This document shows positions 34,622 through 43,738 of a DNA stretch of 64,000 nt, piece by piece. The notes under the pieces are model-generated. The model was not told the origin of the DNA, did not search any database, and was given only the letters and a program-made list of their open reading frames with translations. The DNA comes from JAIQFL01 sp035295745 (lineage in GTDB: Bacteria; Acidobacteriota; Terriglobia; Bryobacterales; Bryobacteraceae), in contig DATGIL010000038.1 of NCBI GenBank assembly GCA_035295745.1, forward strand, positions 65,600 through 129,599, written 5' to 3'. The stretch's first letter is position 1; the number at the start of each line of letters is the position of its first letter. A program made the translations under genes and the position numbers.

Positions 34622-36727
34622 CTACTTGCTCGCCGGGTATCCGTGCAACTGCGGCCCCACCGAATTCGAGTAGTTATAATTCCCGCGGCGATCGGCATCG
34701 AGAGTCCAGAACATCGCGCCGATCATCCCCGGGTATCCGCCCGGCTGCAGTAGTTTGTAGGTCACCCCGGCGGGGGCCTTTCCCGTAATCAGATAGTCCA
34801 TCGCCTGGCTGACCACCTCCGGAGTGGCGTCGCTCGTCAGGAATCCCACCGCCACCTTGTTCGCCGGCACAGGCGGATACATCCTCTTGGGGTCTCCTCC
34901 CACCGCGAAACCGTGCAGCACCAGTTCGGTCATCGCGGCGTGATAATCCACCGTGCCCGCCTGATAGATCTCGCCATCCAATCCCTGGAGTGGCGGCGTG
35001 TTGTAGTCCTGCACATCCATGAATGAAAGGAAGTCGCGAATGCCGTACGCAATCGGCAAATAAGATCCAAACTGGCCTCCATAGCTCGGATAGCCCGACG
35101 GAATCTGCGTCCCCTCCGGCACCAGGGTTACCATGAACTTCGGGCCGAAGTGATCGTGCAACTGGCGCATAGCAGAGATCAGATTCACGATCGAAGGTGT
35201 AGTCGGGTGCTGAAAATCGGTATCGCCTGGATCGATCGAAAGCGAAGGGCTCTCGAAATCGATATCGATCCCGTCGAAGCCATACTCCTCCACGATCCGC
35301 GTCACCGACGAAACGAAATTCGGCACGCGCTTCGGATCGGCCAGTGTGAAATGCTGGCCGCCTCCACCCAGTGAGATCAGGACCTTCTTGCCCTTGCTCT
35401 TCAAATAGGCGATGTCTGCCTTGAACTGATCGGGCTCCAACCCCGCCGGCGTGCGGAACTGCATAGTGCCTTCGGGAGCATCATGGTCGGGCGTTGAGAA
35501 CGCCACGAGGATGACATCCCACTGCGGAGAGATCTCGCGAACGGGAGTGGCGGAGGCGGCACCGCCATAGGCGGACCAGTAGCCGATCAGTTGGTGCCCG
35601 TTGGCTGCGCCGGTCAGAGGAGCCGGCTCGACTGTCGGGCTCGCGGCGCCGCGCCCTCCGCCACCGCGTCCACCACGCGCCGGACACGGCTTGGCGGGCT
35701 CGGGAAGCGCCTTCGCGTCCGGGAAACTGTACGTCGTGCCGAGCCCTTCCGCGTCTCCGGTATACCAAGTCAGCAGCGCCGCGTTCTGCAGATGCCACTG
35801 CGCCCCTTGCATGTGGGCGACGAATGCCTCGGACGCCGGGAAGTTATTCTTGCGATTCGTATTCGTCGGCTCCAGCAGAAAATACATCGTCGCGACGCCC
35901 GTGCCGCCGCAACTGCCCTGATCCCCTGGACGCATCGACGCCGGCCGCAGCCAGCCTGGAACGCTATTGCCCGGAACTCCAGTGCGGCCATGGAACAAAG
36001 GATCATGCAACGGATCGTTGATGAATTCCGCCAGTTGCTGAGTCAGTGGCTGCAAGTCGGCATCCTGCACGATCGTCGGCGCTGAGTGAAGAAAGGACGC
36101 CAGCACGAACGAGTTTCCGGTCGCCGAGTCAACTCCGTGCGTTCCCCAAGTGCAGCAAATCGTGGCGTCGCCATCGGCGTAGAAGGTGGTGTTGTGCGTG
36201 AGCGCGATTACCAGTTTGCCGTCCTGCTTCGTGACCTGCTTGAAGACTTCCTTTTGCAGGAACTCCAGGTCCACCACGGCGAACGAGGTATTGGTTTTCT
36301 TTGACGCGAGCACGTATCCGTAGCCGGAAGGGATCGCGACCTTGAGCGGCTTTACTTCAGGCTTGCCCAGGAGAGTGTGCCAGCCGGCGGCTTTTGGAAA
36401 GGTCGCGCGCAGCATCGCGTCGGTATACTGCGTAGCGTCGCCTTCCCGAAACGCGAACTTGGAAAACACGGGCGACCGCAGCACATGCGGCACGTCGGGG
36501 TTCGCATCCATCAGGAAAGGCTTGCCGTTGGCCTTCTTGGACTCAAACGAAAGCGCGAGCGGGACCAGTACTGTGGGGATGGTCGTAGCGTTGCCCTGTG
36601 CGGGATCGCGGCCCACCAGGGTGTACGCGTCGGCGCCAACCGACTGCCGGAAAGTGGGAACGGTGCCCTGTGCGCAGACGAGCAGTGGCAGGACGGCGGC
36701 GCCAAACAGCTTGTAGTGGATTCGCAT
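34622..36727 (-). CDS. Secreted GH18 chitinase-like protein with large unknown N-terminal domain
   Basis: A 701-residue exported protein (signal peptide about 1-19; ATG 36727 chosen for this reason). Residues about 25-340 form a domain I do not recognise (CCTWGTHGVDSATGNSF, GDQGSCGGTGVATMYFLLE). A Gly/Arg linker (ARGGRGGGGRGAASP, 350-364) leads to a GH18 barrel (375-700). The barrel has ISLGGGG and the catalytic DxxDxDxE motif as DGIDIDFE with proton donor Glu492, then MDVQDYNTP and the terminal MFWTLDADR strand. It probably degrades chitin or a related GlcNAc polymer outside the cell. It is divergent from the M16 peptidase gene. Confidence 0.85.
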   Translation of the reverse strand: MRIHYKLFGAAVLPLLVCAQGTVPTFRQSVGADAYTLVGRDPAQGNATTIPTVLVPLALSFESKKANGKPFLMDANPDVPHVLRSPVFSKFAFREGDATQYTDAMLRATFPKAAGWHTLLGKPEVKPLKVAIPSGYGYVLASKKTNTSFAVVDLEFLQKEVFKQVTKQDGKLVIALTHNTTFYADGDATICCTWGTHGVDSATGNSFVLASFLHSAPTIVQDADLQPLTQQLAEFINDPLHDPLFHGRTGVPGNSVPGWLRPASMRPGDQGSCGGTGVATMYFLLEPTNTNRKNNFPASEAFVAHMQGAQWHLQNAALLTWYTGDAEGLGTTYSFPDAKALPEPAKPCPARGGRGGGGRGAASPTVEPAPLTGAANGHQLIGYWSAYGGAASATPVREISPQWDVILVAFSTPDHDAPEGTMQFRTPAGLEPDQFKADIAYLKSKGKKVLISLGGGGQHFTLADPKRVPNFVSSVTRIVEEYGFDGIDIDFESPSLSIDPGDTDFQHPTTPSIVNLISAMRQLHDHFGPKFMVTLVPEGTQIPSGYPSYGGQFGSYLPIAYGIRDFLSFMDVQDYNTPPLQGLDGEIYQAGTVDYHAAMTELVLHGFAVGGDPKRMYPPVPANKVAVGFLTSDATPEVVSQAMDYLITGKAPAGVTYKLLQPGGYPGMIGAMFWTLDADRRGNYNYSNSVGPQLHGYPASK

Positions 36728-36833
36728 ATCCGATTTGCGCCACCAGTGTATTCCACGGCATGTCTCGGCGCAAACCATTCGCCTGGACATGGGGTTGCGG
36801 TATGACTGTGCTAGAGTCTTGCGTGGAGGCGAT

Positions 36834-39533
36834 ATGCCGCGCGGAATCCTGCTCTCCTTATTGCTTGCGATGTCGCTGCATGCCCAGGACATCGAGATTC
36901 CCTTCCAGAAATTCACCCTTGCCAACGGGCTCACCCTCATCGTCCACGAGGATCACAAGGCGCCGATCGTTGCCGTCAACGTCTGGTACCACGTGGGATC
37001 GAAGAACGAACATCCCGGCAAAACGGGATTTGCTCACCTGTACGAACACCTGATGTTCGGAGGCAGCGAACATTTTCACGGCCGCTACATCGACGCCATG
37101 GAGCGGATCGGCGCCACCGATCTGAACGGAACGACCAACGAGGACCGTACCAACTACTTCGAGACAGTGCCCGCGTCGGCGCTGGATTACGTGCTCTGGA
37201 TGGAATCGGACCGCATGGGCTACATGCTCAATGCCATCGACCAGAAGACGCTCGACCTGCAACGCGGCGTGGTACAGAACGAAAAGCGGCAAGGCGAGAA
37301 TCAACCGTACGGGCTCGCCGAGGAACTGATCTCGGAAGACACCTATCCGGGCGGGCATCCGTACTCATGGAGTGTCATCGGCTCTATGGACGATCTCAAC
37401 GCCGCGTCGCTCGACGATGTGAAGCAGTGGTTCCGGACTTGGTATGGCCCGTCCAATGCGGTCGTAGTGGTGGCCGGCGATATAGACACGGCTACGGCGC
37501 GCCGCAAAGTGGAGCAATATTTCGGCGAAATCCCCGCTGGCCCGCCAGTCAAGCATCAGAGCGCCTGGACCGCGAAAATGAGCGGCACCCACCGCGCGGT
37601 GATTCAAGACCGGGTGAACCAGGCTCGCGTCTACAAGGTCTGGAACACGCCCGAGTTCGGCAGCGAGGACGCCGACCTCCTCGACATGGTGAGCGACAAT
37701 CTCTCCAACGGCAAGACGTCGCGCCTCTATAAACGCCTGGTCTATGACGACCAGATCGCAACCGACGTGGCGGCCTACTCCAATCAGCGCGAAATCGGAG
37801 GACAATTTTGGATCCAGGCGACGGCGCGACCCGGCGTGGAACTATCGCGCGTCGAAAAGGCGATCGACGAAGAACTGGCCAAGTACATAGCGGAAGGTCC
37901 CACGGCACAGGAGGTACAGCGCGTGCGCACCCAATATCTCGCCAACTTCGCGCGCGGCGCCGACCGCATTGGCGGCTTCGGCGGCAAGAGCGACGTGCTG
38001 GCCTGGAGCCAGATTTACATGGGAGACGCCGCGGCCTACAAAATCAAGCTCACCCGGGAGCGCCAGGCGACCCCGGCACAGCTTCAGGCGACCGCACGCC
38101 GATGGTTGAGCGATGGGGAGTACATCCTCAACGTGCTCCCGTTCGGCGATCCGAAGCCCTCCACCACGACGGCCGACCGCAATGCGCCACCTGCCAGTGG
38201 CGTGCCTCCCGCATTGCGCCTACCCAAACTCGAGCACATCACGCTGGCCAACGGCCTGAAGGTCATTCTCGCCGAGCGCCACGAGATTCCGATGGTCAAT
38301 TTCGGATTGATGATCGACTCCGGATATGCCGCGGATCAGTTCGCCGCTCCGGGTGCCGCGGCACTCGTTACCAATCTTCTGACGCAGGGGACCCACAAGC
38401 GAAGCTCGCTCGAAATCAGCGAGCAATTGGCGCAGTTGGGAGCGAATCTGAACGCCGGAGCAAACCTGGACACCATCACTGTGCGTCTCTCCGCACTGAA
38501 GTCGAAGCTCGATCCGTCGCTCGAGATCTTCGCGGATGTGGTGCTCAACCCGGTGTTCCCTCTGGCCGATTTTGCCCGCGAGCAGAAGTTGCAACTGGCG
38601 GCCATCGAACGAGAGAAGACCGAGCCATTCGCCATCGCATTGCGTGTGCTGCCGGAACTGATCTATGGCAAGGGGCACCCGTACGCGGAGCCGCTGACCG
38701 GCTCGGGCAACCCGGATAGCGTTTCGAAGCTCACCCGTGACGACATGGTCAAGTTCCACGAGGCGTGGTTTAAGCCGAACCACTCCGCCCTGATCGTGGT
38801 AGGCGACACCACGCTCGCCGAGATCAAACCGAAGCTGGAGGCTCTGTTTCAGGGCTGGAAACCCGGCGACCCGCCAAAGAAGAATGTGGCCGTGATCGCG
38901 CCGGGCGGCAAGCCTGTAGTCTATCTGCTCGACCGCCCGGACTCCCAGCAGTCGGTGATTCTCGCCGGCCACGTGGCGCCGCCCAAGAATAATCCCAACG
39001 AAGTCTCCATCGAGACCATGAACAATGTGCTCGGCGGAAACTTCGGTGCGCGCATCAATATGAATTTGCGTGAGGATAAGCACTGGTCTTACGGCGCGCA
39101 GAGTCTGTTGCTCGACGCGCGAGGCCAGCGGCCCTTTATCACGTTCGCCCCCGTGGAGACCGACAAGACCAAAGAGTCGCTGCTGGAGTTGCAGAAGGAA
39201 TTTACCGGCATTCTGAAGGATCGACCCGCAACCGAGGCGGAACTGGCGCGCGTGAAGGCGCTCGAGACGCTGCGCATGCCCGGCTCACGCGAGACCATCG
39301 ACAACGTGCTCGATTCGATTCAGGACATTCTGCAATTCGATCTGCCCGAGAATTATTACGAGACCTACACAGGCAAGGTCCAGGCGTTGACGCTCGCGGA
39401 CATCGCGAAGTCCGCGCACGACGTCGTCCAACCGGATCACCTGGTCTGGGTCGTAGTGGGCGATCGCAAGAAGATCGAAGCGGGAGTTCGCGAATTGGGA
39501 TTGGGAGAAGTGCGCGTTCTCGATGCCAAGTGA
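36834..39533 (+). CDS. M16 family zinc peptidase, two tandem modules, secreted
   Basis: An 899-residue exported peptidase (signal peptide MPRGILLSLLLAMSLHAQ; ATG 36834). The N-terminal M16 half has the inverted zinc motif HLYEH (His68, Glu71, His72) and a downstream Glu in VVQNEKRQ as third ligand. The C-terminal half starting near residue 465 (HITLANGLKVILAERHEIP) repeats the fold, but reads PGAAALVTNLL where the zinc motif would be, so only the first half is catalytic, as in many two-domain M16 proteins. The substrate is probably unfolded or imported peptides in the periplasm. It overlaps the CoA transferase gene by 11 bases. Confidence 0.93.
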   Translation: MPRGILLSLLLAMSLHAQDIEIPFQKFTLANGLTLIVHEDHKAPIVAVNVWYHVGSKNEHPGKTGFAHLYEHLMFGGSEHFHGRYIDAMERIGATDLNGTTNEDRTNYFETVPASALDYVLWMESDRMGYMLNAIDQKTLDLQRGVVQNEKRQGENQPYGLAEELISEDTYPGGHPYSWSVIGSMDDLNAASLDDVKQWFRTWYGPSNAVVVVAGDIDTATARRKVEQYFGEIPAGPPVKHQSAWTAKMSGTHRAVIQDRVNQARVYKVWNTPEFGSEDADLLDMVSDNLSNGKTSRLYKRLVYDDQIATDVAAYSNQREIGGQFWIQATARPGVELSRVEKAIDEELAKYIAEGPTAQEVQRVRTQYLANFARGADRIGGFGGKSDVLAWSQIYMGDAAAYKIKLTRERQATPAQLQATARRWLSDGEYILNVLPFGDPKPSTTTADRNAPPASGVPPALRLPKLEHITLANGLKVILAERHEIPMVNFGLMIDSGYAADQFAAPGAAALVTNLLTQGTHKRSSLEISEQLAQLGANLNAGANLDTITVRLSALKSKLDPSLEIFADVVLNPVFPLADFAREQKLQLAAIEREKTEPFAIALRVLPELIYGKGHPYAEPLTGSGNPDSVSKLTRDDMVKFHEAWFKPNHSALIVVGDTTLAEIKPKLEALFQGWKPGDPPKKNVAVIAPGGKPVVYLLDRPDSQQSVILAGHVAPPKNNPNEVSIETMNNVLGGNFGARINMNLREDKHWSYGAQSLLLDARGQRPFITFAPVETDKTKESLLELQKEFTGILKDRPATEAELARVKALETLRMPGSRETIDNVLDSIQDILQFDLPENYYETYTGKVQALTLADIAKSAHDVVQPDHLVWVVVGDRKKIEAGVRELGLGEVRVLDAK

Positions 39534-40662
39534 TCTCCCCCTGACCGGCATTCGCGTAGTGGCGCTGGAACAGGCCGTAGCCGCACCGTTTTGCTCCCGC
39601 CAGCTCGCCGATATGGGCGCTGACGTGATCAAAGTGGAGCGGCCGGACGGCGGCGATATGGCGCGCGGCTACGACGGAGCATTGAATGGGGTCTCGGCCT
39701 ACTTCGCCTGGTTGAATCGCAGCAAACGGAGCATCGTGCTCGATCTCAAGCAGGAGCGCGATCTCGACGTCTTCTCGCGGCTGGTAGCACGCGCCGATGT
39801 CTTCATCCACAATCTGGTGCCAGGCGCAGTCGAGCGCATGGGGTTCGGCTACGAGGCGCTCCGCGAGCGACTGCCGCGCCTGATCTGGTGCTCCATTTCC
39901 GGCTACGGACCCGACGGGCCTTATCGCGAGAAGAAGGCTTACGACATGCTGGTGCAGGCCGAGGCCGGCGTCGTGAGTCTCACGGGCAGTCCGGAATCGC
40001 CCGCAAAGGTGGGCATTTCGATCGCGGATATCGCCTCCGGATTGTACGGCTACTCCTCGATTTTGGCCGCCCTCTTGCAGCGTGATCGTACCGGGATCGG
40101 CGATCGCATCGACATCTCCATGCTCGAGTGCCTTGCCGAGTGGATGATGCCGCCCATCTACTCGTGGCATGGCACGGGAACGGTCCCGGCGCGGGTGGGC
40201 GTACGGCACAACATGATCGTGCCCTACGGCGCGTACGCTTGCTCTGATGGCGCGGTGATCTTCTCGGTGCAGAATCAGCGCGAGTGGCAGCGCCTCTGCG
40301 CCGAGGTGCTCGAGATGCCGGAACTGGCGGAGGACGCACGCTTCGCGAAAAATGAGGATCGCCTGCGGAATCGCGGCGAGTTGGAGAGGCTGATTGAAGA
40401 GCGGCTCGGGAGACACACGCGGGCGGATGCGTTGGCGAAGCTGGAGCGTGCCGGCATTCCCACGGGTGCGGTCAACGATGTGCCGGCGGTGTTCCATCAC
40501 GAGCAGTTATTGGCCCGACATCGATGGGCAGAGGTGGAATCTCCCGCCGGGGTGATCCCAGCGCTACTCCCCCCGCACAATCTGCAAGGTGCCCCACCGC
40601 AGATGGGCGCCGTCCCCGCCCTCGGCGAACACACCGGCGAAATCCTCGACGAAATCGCCTGA
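39523..40662 (+). CDS. Class III CoA transferase (CaiB/BaiF family)
   Basis: A 379-residue enzyme that moves CoA between carboxylic acids through an aspartyl-CoA intermediate. The conserved start GIRVVALEQAVAAPFCSRQLADMGADVIKVE and the catalytic Asp141 in KKAYDMLVQAEAG are present, with ISIADIASGLYGYSSILAAL after it. It is related to succinyl-CoA:C5-dicarboxylate (mesaconate/itaconate) transferases, but also to formyl- and carnitine-CoA transferases, so the substrate is inferred only. CitE-type lyase and MaoC hydratase genes follow within 4 kb, which points to activation of a C4/C5 dicarboxylate. It overlaps the M16 gene by 11 bases. Confidence 0.9.
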   Translation: MPSDLPLTGIRVVALEQAVAAPFCSRQLADMGADVIKVERPDGGDMARGYDGALNGVSAYFAWLNRSKRSIVLDLKQERDLDVFSRLVARADVFIHNLVPGAVERMGFGYEALRERLPRLIWCSISGYGPDGPYREKKAYDMLVQAEAGVVSLTGSPESPAKVGISIADIASGLYGYSSILAALLQRDRTGIGDRIDISMLECLAEWMMPPIYSWHGTGTVPARVGVRHNMIVPYGAYACSDGAVIFSVQNQREWQRLCAEVLEMPELAEDARFAKNEDRLRNRGELERLIEERLGRHTRADALAKLERAGIPTGAVNDVPAVFHHEQLLARHRWAEVESPAGVIPALLPPHNLQGAPPQMGAVPALGEHTGEILDEIA

Positions 40663-40686
40663 ATTGCGAACACTCACCCCGCACGG

Positions 40687-41529
40687 CTACTTCGTCGATT
40701 GCTGCGCGAGAAACGTCTGCAGCCTGCTCAAAAACTCGGGGTTCGTAGGAGCCGAGAGATGGTTGGCGCCCGGGATCACTCGGAGCTCCACGTTGGGCGC
40801 CGTGCGGGCAAGCGCCTCGGCCCAGGAGTGCATCAGATCCTGTTCGCCGACCAGGGCAAGAACGGGGACTTTGTTGGCGCGCAGTGTGGCCTCCGAAGGC
40901 TGGTCCGCAAACATGGACCGGAGGACTGCCGCTAGTGCCACTGGATCATTCCTGGCAAGCAGAGCCCGATTGGCGGCCTCGATGGGCTCTCCACCAGCAG
41001 GCGTGTCGCCGCCCGGTGCCAGCATCGTGACCAGCGGCCCCAACCCCTGCCCCTGCTCAAGCGCGACGGCCAAACGGTCAATCATCGGCTGATAGGTCCC
41101 GAGTCCGGTGGCGCTCCAGCCGGCACCGGCGACTATCGCGCTTCGCAGCCGTTCGGGATGCGTGGCGAGCAGAGTCATGGTGATAAATCCTCCCAGCGAA
41201 TATCCCACCACGTGCGCCTGTTTGATCTTGAGATGATCCATCAGCCGGATCACGTCCTCCGCCATTTGACCGCGATAGGCTTCGGGGTCATGCGGCTTTT
41301 CGCTTTGCCCGTGGCCGCGATCGTCCAAAGCGATCACCTGGTAAGATCGGGCAAGCGCCTGAATGATCCCCGGCTTGCCCCAGTTGACCGCAATATTCGC
41401 GCCGAACCCATGGACGAGCACGACTGGCTCACCTTTGCCCTCCAGGATGTAGTGGATGCGCACGCCGGCCGAATCGAAGAAGAAATCGTCCGCGTGGGCG
41501 GAGCAGGCCAGGCAGGCGATAGCCATCAT
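40687..41529 (-). CDS. Alpha/beta-hydrolase, exported
   Basis: A 280-residue hydrolase with a short signal-like N-terminus (MMAIACLACSAHADD; ATG 41529 or 41526). Alpha/beta-hydrolase-fold signatures are VVLVHGFGANIAVNW (oxyanion loop), LDDRGHGQSEKP, the nucleophile elbow GYSLGGF, the acid in LVGEQDLM and the catalytic His in GANHLSAP. It resembles lactonase/haloperoxidase-type enzymes; substrate unknown. It is inserted in the opposite direction between the CoA transferase and the CitE-type lyase. Confidence 0.85.
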   Translation of the reverse strand: MMAIACLACSAHADDFFFDSAGVRIHYILEGKGEPVVLVHGFGANIAVNWGKPGIIQALARSYQVIALDDRGHGQSEKPHDPEAYRGQMAEDVIRLMDHLKIKQAHVVGYSLGGFITMTLLATHPERLRSAIVAGAGWSATGLGTYQPMIDRLAVALEQGQGLGPLVTMLAPGGDTPAGGEPIEAANRALLARNDPVALAAVLRSMFADQPSEATLRANKVPVLALVGEQDLMHSWAEALARTAPNVELRVIPGANHLSAPTNPEFLSRLQTFLAQQSTK

Positions 41530-41650
41530 TGTCGACCTCAGAGATCGGTTCGCCACATGCTGAGGATACAAGATCCTTGCTCGCCCTCGCGCAGTTCGGC
41601 GAAAACTCACCGGCACCCACCGCCGCAATCCTCTACGAAACCGGGCAAGA

Positions 41651-41725
41651 TCTGGGGACAGGCGACGTAACTCCCGAATTGTAAAATAAATGGACAATTC
41701 CGGAATTACGTAGCCTGTCCCCAGA
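41651..41725. repeat. Long palindromic hairpin element, copy 2
   Basis: A 75-bp inverted repeat. The left arm TCTGGGGACAGGCGACGTAA extends to GAATTGT and pairs over 32 positions with the right arm (three mismatches), leaving an 11-base loop. Core and right flank (GCGCCGGAATTG) match copy 1 at 5449-5513. The left outer flank, read in reverse complement, resembles the same flank sequence, so this copy looks like two inverted half-elements. It lies 38 bases before the CitE-type gene and between divergent genes. Confidence 0.85.
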
Positions 41726-41762
41726 ATTGCGCCGGAATTGCAGTAATCTTCCGCGAATTATC

Positions 41763-42665
41763 ATGGATGCAATGACCCGCAGCATGCTCTTCGTCCCCGC
41801 CGCCCGATGGGACATGATCCAGAAGGCAGCCGCCAGTGCCGCCGATGCAGTCTGCGTCGACCTCGAAGACTCCGTCCCCGTCGACGCCAAGCCCGCCAGC
41901 CGTGCCACTGCCATCCGTGCCTTCACCGAGATCGACTTCGGCACGCGCCGCCGCATCCTTCGTATCAATGGCCTCGACACCCCGTTCGCCTATCGCGACC
42001 TGATCGAAGTCGTCGAAGCCGCTGGCGACCGCCTCGACCTCATCATGCTGCCTAAAGCCAGTTCGTCCGACGACGTCGCCTTCGTCGACAAGCTTCTCAC
42101 TCAAATCGAAATGCACCGCGGCTTCTCCCGCCACATCGGCATCGAGGCGCAAATCGAAACCGCCGCCGGATTCGTCTGGCTCCGGGAAATCGCGCGTGCC
42201 TCGCCGCGTCTCGAAGCCCTCATCTTCGGCCCCGGAGACTACGCCGCATCCATGCGAATGCCCTCCTCCTCGATCGGTGAGTTCGACGCACATGACGACC
42301 TCTATCCCGGCCATCGCTGGCACGCCGTGATGCACGCCATCGTGGCCGCCGCGCGCGCCCACAATCTCCGCTGTGTGGACGGCCCGTATGCCGCCTTCCG
42401 CGACGAGACCGGCTTCGAACGCTCCTGCCGCATTGCGCGATCCTTGGGCTTCGACGGCAAGCAGTGCATTCATCCCAACCAACTGGCAGCCGTCAACTCC
42501 ATCTTCGGCCCGACCGCTGAGGAAGTCGCGCACGCGCAGCAAGTCGTCCAGGCGTACGAAGAGGCCGCTGCCTCAGGACGAGGTGCGGCCACCTTTAACG
42601 GCAAGATGATCGACGCCGCCAATCTTCGGATGGCCCGCGTCACCCTGGGGGACCGCCGCGGCTAA
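41763..42665 (+). CDS. HpcH/HpaI-CitE family acyl-CoA lyase (citramalyl/malyl-CoA lyase type)
   Basis: A 300-residue TIM-barrel lyase that splits a beta-hydroxyacyl-CoA such as citramalyl-CoA, malyl-CoA or citryl-CoA into acetyl-CoA plus a keto acid. Family motifs are MLFVPAARWDM, VDLEDSVP, RINGLDTPF, MLPKAS, the Mg-binding Glu in QIETAAGF, FGPGDYAASM and the C-terminal GKQCIHPNQL. There is no citrate lyase alpha or gamma subunit, so it is a stand-alone lyase. A CaiB-type transferase lies upstream and a MaoC hydratase downstream. Its last base is the first base of the methyltransferase gene. ATG 41763 begins at the family N-terminus. Confidence 0.9.
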   Translation: MDAMTRSMLFVPAARWDMIQKAAASAADAVCVDLEDSVPVDAKPASRATAIRAFTEIDFGTRRRILRINGLDTPFAYRDLIEVVEAAGDRLDLIMLPKASSSDDVAFVDKLLTQIEMHRGFSRHIGIEAQIETAAGFVWLREIARASPRLEALIFGPGDYAASMRMPSSSIGEFDAHDDLYPGHRWHAVMHAIVAAARAHNLRCVDGPYAAFRDETGFERSCRIARSLGFDGKQCIHPNQLAAVNSIFGPTAEEVAHAQQVVQAYEEAAASGRGAATFNGKMIDAANLRMARVTLGDRRG

Positions 42666-43726
42666 TGGATTTCACCTGTAACATCTGCGGCCACGCGAAT
42701 CGCAACGTCGAGGAGGTGACCCGCGAATCGGCGCTCTGTGCCGGCTGCGGTGCTTCCATGCGTCACCGCTCGCTGGTCGCCGTGCTTACGCAAGAACTCT
42801 TCGGCGCCGCCTATCCGCTCGACCGTTTGCCTGAACTGAAGAGCATCCGCGGCGCAGGCCTCAGCGATAGCCCGCCCTACGCCCAAGTCCTCGCCAGCCA
42901 CTTCCAATACCGCAATACCTACCTGCATCGGGAACCCAGACTCGATATCGCGGAGATCGGCCCACAGGACCGTGGCACGCTCGACTTTCTGCTGGCATCT
43001 GAAGTTTTCGAACATGTCCATCCGCCGGTACGACAAGCTTTCGAAAACGCATTGGCATTGCTCCGGCCGGAAGGAGTCCTGGTGTTGACCGTGCCGTACG
43101 AATTGCAGGGCGAGACCAAAGAGCACTTTCCCGATCTCTCCGACTACACCACCGTCATCCTGCGCAGTGGCGCTGTCCTTGTGAACCGGACGGATGGCGG
43201 AGACCTGCAGGTGTTCTCCGATCTGACTTTTCACGGCGGCCGCGGCTCCACCTTGGAGATGCGCTGCTTCAGCGAATCGGGTCTGCGCCAGGCGCTTGGC
43301 GATGCGGGCTTCGGCTACGTGAAGATTCACTCGGAAGATTACCCCGAGTTTGGAATCGTGCACCAGGAGAACTGGTCCTTACCCGTCGCCGCTCGCCGTC
43401 ATCCACCCGAAGCCAACCGTGAAGTGGTCTGCGAAATGATCGAGCGCCATTGGAGAGACTCGGTTCAACCGCTCCGCGAAGAGAATGCCCGCTTGCGCGA
43501 GGAGTTGACGGCCCGGACCGAATGGGTGCGAAGTGTGGAGCGCCAGATGACATCGGAGATTGCCGAGCGCACCGCATGGGCTCGCGGTCTGGAATCCCAG
43601 CTCGCCGATCGCACTGCCTGGGCACAGCGCCTCGAGTCCGAGGTAGCAGCGTTGAAAGAACACCTGGCCCAAACCAGATCCGGCCTGTGGTATCGCCTGG
43701 GGCGCCGCCTGGGATTAATCGCCTGA
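42665..43726 (+). CDS. Methyltransferase-type protein with zinc ribbon and coiled-coil tail
   Basis: A 353-residue protein. An N-terminal Cys cluster (CNICG ... CAGCG, residues 5-29) looks like a zinc ribbon. The middle (about 60-235) is a class I methyltransferase core with LASEVFEHVHPPVRQAFEN and LRPEGVLVLTVPY, although the glycine-rich SAM loop is degenerate (SIRGAGLSDSPPY). Residues 265-335 form a coiled coil built of near-repeats RTEWVRSVE, RTAWARGLE and RTAWAQRLE. Such tails are common in glycan-modifying methyl- and glycosyltransferases. It overlaps the CitE-type gene by one base, yet no sugar genes are nearby. Confidence 0.75.
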   Translation: MDFTCNICGHANRNVEEVTRESALCAGCGASMRHRSLVAVLTQELFGAAYPLDRLPELKSIRGAGLSDSPPYAQVLASHFQYRNTYLHREPRLDIAEIGPQDRGTLDFLLASEVFEHVHPPVRQAFENALALLRPEGVLVLTVPYELQGETKEHFPDLSDYTTVILRSGAVLVNRTDGGDLQVFSDLTFHGGRGSTLEMRCFSESGLRQALGDAGFGYVKIHSEDYPEFGIVHQENWSLPVAARRHPPEANREVVCEMIERHWRDSVQPLREENARLREELTARTEWVRSVERQMTSEIAERTAWARGLESQLADRTAWAQRLESEVAALKEHLAQTRSGLWYRLGRRLGLIA

Positions 43727-43738
43727 TGGAGAAAAACG

